This document shows, piece by piece, positions 59,321-64,000 of a stretch of DNA of 64,000 nucleotides (its first letter is position 1; every line of letters begins with the position of its first letter). The translations under genes were made by a program, and so were the position numbers. The DNA lies in NCBI RefSeq assembly GCF_030445035.2, contig NC_080683.1, positions 121,505,225 to 121,569,224 of the forward strand, written 5' to 3'. The notes below the pieces were generated by a model. It was given only the letters and a program-made list of their open reading frames with translations, did no database searches and was not told the origin of the DNA. Source of the stretch: Dasypus novemcinctus (Eukaryota > Chordata > Mammalia > Cingulata > Dasypodidae).

Positions 59321-60638
59321 TCAATGCGCCACTTTCAAAATTGGATAAAACATCTAGACAGAAGCTCAATAAGAAAGTAGAAGACTTGAACAAAACTCTA
59401 GACCAGATGTACCTAACAGACATATATAAAGCACTTCAAAACTAAACACATACACACAAAATAAAACAAGCAAAAAACACTTCAGGAAAGGATATGGCCC
59501 CAGCAGTTGAGCACACACCTCCCTCATGGAAGGTCCTGGGTTCAGTTCCTGGTGCCTCCTAAAGAAAAAGACAGACAACGAGCAGACAATGAACAAAAAC
59601 AAATAAACATACCAAAAAAAAAAAAAAAAATGAGCAAGCAATGAGAAAAAACAATGAACAAAAAAAACAATGAGCCAAACAGATGAGGGAGCCATGTCAG
59701 AGGGAAAAAAGAAAAACCCTTCACCTACTTCTCTAGTATACATGATCTTTCTCCAGAATACACCACATTTTAGAGCACAACCAAGTTTCAATAAATTTTA
59801 TTGAAATCACACAATATATCTTTTCTGACCACAATGAAATGAAGCTAGAAATCAAGAACAGCAAGAGCACTAGAAAATTCATTAATGCATAGAAATTAAA
59901 GTATTGTTAAACAAAAAAAAAGGATCAAAGAATTCATAAGAGAAACAAAGAAATATCTTAGAGCAAGTGACTATGAAAGCACAAATTACCAAAATTTATA
60001 GCAGGCAACAAATGCAATGCTGAGAGGGAAATTTATAGCTCTAAATGCTTTCACTGAAAAATAAGAAAGATCTATAATCAGAGACCTAATCTCAAAACTG
60101 GAGGATGTACAAAAAAAAAAAAGAAAAGAAGAAAAGTAAACTAACCCAAAGCAAACAAAAGGAGGTAAATAATAAAGATTAAAACAGAGATAAATGAAAT
60201 AGAGAGTAAAAAAAAAAAAAAAAAAGAAACAGAATCAACAAACCCAAAAGTTGGTTCTTTGAAAAATCTCAAAATCAATAAACTTTTTCCTAGACTGACA
60301 AAGACAGAGAGAGGACACAAATAACTAAAATCAGAAATGTAAAATAGAACAGAAATAAAAGAACAACAAAAGGATACTATGCAAAACAATACTCAAACTA
60401 ATTAGATAACCTAAATGAATGGACAAAATCCTAGAAACACTTAAAATACCTATCCTGGCTCAAGAAGAAACAGCATATCTCAACAAAACAATAACAAGTA
60501 AAAGATTGACTCAGTAATCAAAAACCTCCCAACAAAGAAAACCCAAGTCCATATGAATTCACAAATAAATTTTACCAAACATTCCAAGAATTAACACCGA
60601 TTCTGCTCAAAATATATCCCCCAAAAATTGAAGAGGAA
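59321..60638 (+). pseudogene. L1-4 ORF2 remnant, part 2 (endonuclease end and RT start)
   Basis: It resumes the ORF2 reading with PLSKLDKTSRQKLNKKVEDL, is interrupted by a SINE (about 59490-59720), then continues with the end of the endonuclease domain near 59830 (words like SDHNEMKLEI), and RT-leading sequence ('aacattccaagaattaaca') up to 60638. Several poly-A runs (59614, 60110, 60210) have grown inside it. Confidence 0.65.
59490..59720 (+). mobile_element. Xenarthran-type SINE in L1-4
   Basis: Head 'ggatatggccccagcagttg' with 'ggtcctgggttcagttcct', then 'cagacaacgagcagacaatg' linker words, a 17-base poly-A, more 'aacaatgagccaaac' words and an end near 59710. The L1-4 endonuclease frame resumes just after it. 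Confidence 0.75.
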
Positions 60639-61036
60639 TGTCAGGTCTGAGCCCTTCAGTCAGAGTGGGGAGTCAGGGCCGTTAGCAAAGAAAAGGGCGC
60701 TTGGAGCTACGGGGAGTTTATGCATACTGAGTTTATTCCAAGCTGTTTCCCCTCCTCTGCTCTCTCTCTGCTCCTGTTCCTTGAAGCTTCCTCTGTCCTC
60801 CCTGCTCCTCTGTTTACATTGAAGCTGTTTTTATGTTACCACTATCAGAATAGGTGATTGGCTCCTACAGTGGCATGCCTATCATGTTACATTTACTGAT
60901 TAGCTGGTGCATGTGTCGGTAGAGTTTCAAGTGCACCCCCAGGAAGCTGAGTGCAGTTGTTCTGTGTCACTGGGTCCCAGATGTAGCAAAGAAATATCCA
61001 GGATGCTGAGGCCATTTAGCTATAGGGCTCTGGTTA
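60639..61036 (-). repeat. 3' LTR of the ERV-L-like provirus
   Basis: On minus it ends GGGCTCAGACCTGACA (CA at 60640-60639). It carries AATAAA at 60737-60732. The start is set at TAACCAGAG after the purine-rich GGATGGAACGTAGGGG; a TG-to-TA change would explain the missing TG. The start is therefore approximate. It is not related to LTR families A or B. Confidence 0.6.
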
Positions 61037-61052
61037 CCCCTACGTTCCATCC

Positions 61053-61235
61053 TTAAATGGCTGGAGACTTAGAGGCTTGTTGCCACAGGGCTGTACCCTG
61101 GACCCAAAAGTCACAGAGACAATATAAGGCACAACAAAACATGACTAAGAAAATTACAAAACCAGTGCCATTTAACACAACCCATTTCCAAGTAGATCCC
61201 AGATGTTCACATCTGGGACTATCTACTACATACAA
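61053..61235 (-). pseudogene. Env-like C-terminal transmembrane segment
   Basis: A 60-codon frame ending just before the 3' LTR contains about 24 hydrophobic residues (TGFVIFLVMFCCALYCLCDF) with a cysteine cluster and a short polar tail before the stop. This is the position and shape of a retroviral Env membrane anchor and cytoplasmic tail. No fusion peptide or CX6CC motif was identified upstream, where stops are common (61236-61700). Env identity is inference. Confidence 0.4.
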
Positions 61236-61239
61236 TTAC

Positions 61240-61980
61240 AAAGAAACCGAGGGGTGCATCCTGCTATTCTCCGGGAATCATTGGCACATTGTTCAATGCA
61301 CTGGGCAACTATTTCCCTCAATGTTACATGTCCAGCTGGAAGCCACCCCCACCCATTATAGATCGCATAACCCCCTGGGGAAGGTATTGTCCATGCCTCT
61401 GTGGAGCAGTGCTTCTACTTCTCTTTATGCTGTTTCCCATTCTGATGTGGACTGGTCAGTTGTCTGAAGCCATGTCCAGTTAGCCTTGGTTGCCAGGTGA
61501 GGGTCCATGAAGAGCCTCCTGCTCCTGCTGGCAGGTCAGAGCATGCCCAGCACTGGGTTATGTTGTGAACACAGGCATACGGTGTGAGCCCATGACAATA
61601 CAGTGTTGGCTGCTGTCAACCTGGGCAGAAAGGCAGTAGGGCCAAAGATACCATGAGAGGTAAATCATACCCCTCAGGCAATACACTATGACCTGTTCAT
61701 CTTGGGACAGAAGGGTGGCAGGCACTGGTGGCCGCCCTGGTCTGGAATACCATACCTCGTCTCCCTACACTAAAGTCAGCCACAAAGGGGATAGCTCCAC
61801 TGGGAGCAATGGTATGGGCCACACTTGTAAGACAAAAATTCCTCCCAGAAGGGATTCCCCTGAGTTTTCAGGCAGTGCAACTCTTAACCCAGATGGCCAT
61901 TTACAAACCCATGGTGTCATGGTCAATCCCCCCTTCACACCATCTCTATATGGTAACGGGATGGCTCTCCAAGTGGGGAC
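61240..61980 (-). other. Unassigned broken coding-like region between integrase and env-like tail
   Basis: Several short minus frames with stops. One piece at 62010-61765 reads DGVKGGLTMTPWVCKWPSGL. It could hold the end of pol or a decayed env; no domain recognised. Confidence 0.35.
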
Positions 61981-64000
61981 TTCAGTTAAACAGTCCATGG
62001 CCATGTCCACACACTATTTGTCCTGACCCCAAGGCAGTGGGGGCAGGCAATACCAAAGTTCCATCTAAAACTTTAGGAAATGCAAGAGGGTCTGAGTTCT
62101 TCATCATTACATATAAGGGTAAAGCACATCCCCGTACGACCAAGTCTAGGGACGACTGTCCTGTTTGCTGTGGCTGCTCCTTTAGAAGGCACACTGCCCG
62201 CAGCAGGTGGGTGGCCCACCCCTGCAAGGTCAGCTCCTTTGGAGATGTCATGTGTAATTTGTACTTTAATAAACCATTATACCATTCAATCATGTGTACA
62301 GCCTGCAGTCAATATGGAGCATGTAAGTGTCAATTAATATCTTCTTTTTTTGCCCAGGTTTGCACTTTGGAAACTGTGAAATGGGTGCCTCTGTCACTCC
62401 ACCCCCATACTGGGCACTCAAAATATTCAGTGCCACAATGGTACCCTTTTGGGTGGCTATTTGGAATGGAAGGGCAAAAACTAAACCTGTGTTAGTATCC
62501 ACAGCTGGAACAGGAACTTAGATCTTTAGCAGAGGGCAGGGGTCCACTATAATCTTCCTGCCATACCTGCAGGGGTCTATCTCCTTGCTTTACGACCCCT
62601 TCTTTCATGGGCACCCAACATCTATGTGGGTATGACTTAGCACACAGCTCACAGGCTGTTACTGTGTTCATTGCATCTGCAGTTGTTAATGGGCTACCAT
62701 ATCACCTGGTTATCTGCAGAAGGGTTTGAGCCCCCTCATGTCCCATCTGCCTATGTAGCCAGGTGGCCCATCCATCTGTCAGATGGTATAAAGTTCTTAC
62801 TTGTGCTGGACTGTCTACAGCATCATTTCCTGGGCTTATGAGAGGTTTATGCCCTGCAACATGACAAACAGTTATGCTGCACTCTTGTCCTTTGTTCCAC
62901 AAGTCCTTCCACAAATTTTGTCCCCAGAGAGGTCTTTTACCAATCATCCATTCTTGCTGCTCCCACTGGGGCAGCCCTAAAGTTAGTCCTTTGTACATGG
63001 CCCAACCATCTGTACACACGGTAAGGGGGCCAGGTTCGTGCATTATAACAAGCCACACTGCTCTCAGTTCAGCCCACTGGCTGCTTTGACAAAATTTGGT
63101 TTCAAACCAGATATCTTATGTATCCACTCGGATACCTACAGTAGTCTAAGACATCATCATGCTTCTGCTGGACCCATCAGTATACCAGACATCAGCTGGT
63201 GTAGTGCCCATTCCATCCTTGTATGGGCTAGGCTCTAAAGCCTGGGGACCAGGAAGCCCTCTGCCTGAGGGGTCAACTTGACACTCTACTGGTCCTAATA
63301 CTTCCTGCAACTGTGCAGACAGGGGGCTAGTGCTCAACATTGCCTGCTGTTTCAAATATGCACGTCATTTGGCCAATGTGGACATCTAAGCCACCCCAGT
63401 CCTGGAGGCATTCAACCTCGAATGTACCTATCCTGCCACAGGGAGGGAGCTTCATACTAGGACTCGATGTGGTCCTGTAGGCACTTCACATGCTTGACGG
63501 GTGGCATACACTGCCGCTAACTGGCATTCGATGAGAGAATAGCAAGGTTCTGTCCCTTTCCATAGTTGAGACCAGAACCCTATGGGCACCCTGCATTTCT
63601 CATGTGTTTGCCAGAGGCCCCAGACACAACTGGCATCATGACAGGTGACATCAAGTTGGAAAGGCAGGGAATGATCAATAACTTACAAGGCCTGAGACTG
63701 ACTAACTGCCTGCTGGGCAGCTTGAAAAACATGTTCACAGGTATCAGTCCAGTCCCAAACACTTCCCTTCTTCTGGAGGGCATACAAGGGGCAGAGTATC
63801 TGTGCCAAATGAGGTATAGACACTCTCCAAATCCTAATAGGCCAGTAAATGCCTGTAACTGTTTTACAGTAGTAAGTCAGGGGTACGCTTGTACTGTATC
63901 TATTACTGCCTCAGGGATAACTTTTGTCTTACCAGCCAAACAACTCCTAAGAATGTGACAGATAGTCCAGGCCCTGGGACCTTTGTTTCACCACTGTCCA
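61981..64000 (-). pseudogene. ERV-L-like pol remnant (RT end, RNase H, integrase)
   Basis: Minus-strand pieces in shifting frames: RT thumb/connection at about 63990-63780 (words VSIPHLAQILCPLYALQKKG); RNase H at about 63230-62830 with TDGWAMYKGLTLGLPQWEQQ and HVAGHKPLISPGNDAVDSP; integrase zinc-binding part at about 62780-62650 with HRQMGHEGAQ and CELC; integrase core with QEDYSGPLP, DTNTGLVFALPFQIATQKGT (62500-62440), SDRGTHFT near 62400 and IEWYNGLLKYKL near 62290. The three acidic integrase positions are still visible, but they lie in different frames, so no enzyme can be made. Confidence 0.8.

Larger units (their letters stand above)
49140..60638 (+). mobile_element. Older L1 (L1-4), host of the nested insertion block
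   Basis: L1 5' sequence starts about 49140 ('cgtgggaagatggcagac'). ORF1 traces run 50459-51640, ORF2 endonuclease traces 52080-52491, and ORF2 resumes at 59321 after a 6.8-kb insertion block, continuing to 60638, where an ERV LTR cuts it. SINEs have landed at 50558, 51745 and about 59490. The continuation of ORF2 on both sides of the block (the reading resumes at PLSKLDKTSRQ after the GxxxxP junction) shows it was one element. Its 3' end is not in the window. Confidence 0.75.
60639..64000 (-). mobile_element. 3' part of an ERV-L-like provirus, truncated by the window edge
   Basis: Reading minus from 64000: end of reverse transcriptase, RNase H, integrase with zinc-binding and catalytic parts, an unassigned region, an env-like hydrophobic tail and the 3' LTR (61036-60639). 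The order is that of a retroviral 3' half. The integrase C-terminal stretch and the region after it look ERV-L-like. All frames are broken by shifts and stops. It inserted into L1-4 at 60638; the other LTR is outside the window. Confidence 0.8.

Noticed and set aside
61728..62495. 255-codon plus-strand ORF at the right end
   Set aside because: Antisense of the ERV-L-like integrase region, where minus-strand motifs are recognisable.

Overview
This window is nuclear DNA from a placental mammal, most likely a xenarthran (armadillo, sloth or anteater lineage). That placement rests on many copies of xenarthran-type tRNA-derived SINEs (heads resembling tRNA-Ala followed by linkers rich in 'cagacaatgag'-like words) and on several other repeat families known from these genomes. 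There is no bacterial or phage content, no CRISPR array and no rRNA gene.

The only host protein-coding gene I can support is NMBR (neuromedin B receptor, a bombesin-family class A GPCR), on the minus strand. Its three coding exons are 43229-42808, 30551-30203 and 28519-28118. Both introns are GT-AG. Joined, the exons give an open frame of 390 codons, the usual NMBR length. Exon 1 lies in a CpG island (about 42540-44095). Its splice donor sits inside a 61-bp tandem triplication, the most unusual feature of the gene.

Layout: 1-1353, the 5' end of a minus-strand ERV-L element (LTR, tRNA-Leu-type primer binding site, gag-like leader). 1354-6807, intergenic DNA with a second LTR of the same family. 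6808-12969, a 6.1-kb L1 (call it L1-1) with target-site duplications (TSDs) and an internal ORF2 deletion. 12970-15768, intergenic with a dimeric SINE. 15769-19979, a 4.2-kb internally deleted L1 (L1-2) with TSDs, carrying a nested SINE. 19980-28117, intergenic with MaLR/ERVL-type LTRs, MIR and microsatellites. 28118-44100, NMBR and its CpG island, with LTRs, SINEs and a LINE-like retroposon in its introns. 44100-49140, upstream DNA with an LTR and decayed L1. 49140-60638, a deep nest: an old L1 (L1-4) interrupted by a retroposon, which is interrupted by a deleted L1 (L1-3), which is interrupted by a class II-like provirus with two LTRs. 60639-64000, the 3' part of a minus-strand ERV-L-like provirus (pol remnants, an env-like membrane segment and the 3' LTR).

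The most interesting structural signals are: (1) the triplicated exon 1 splice donor of NMBR; (2) two L1 copies, L1-2 and L1-3, that share what looks like the same internal deletion junction, suggesting a mobile non-autonomous L1 lineage; (3) tandem arrays in the L1 5' and 3' untranslated regions whose copy number differs between copies; and (4) a membrane-spanning env-like tail downstream of an ERV-L-type pol. All retroviral and L1 coding regions here are broken.
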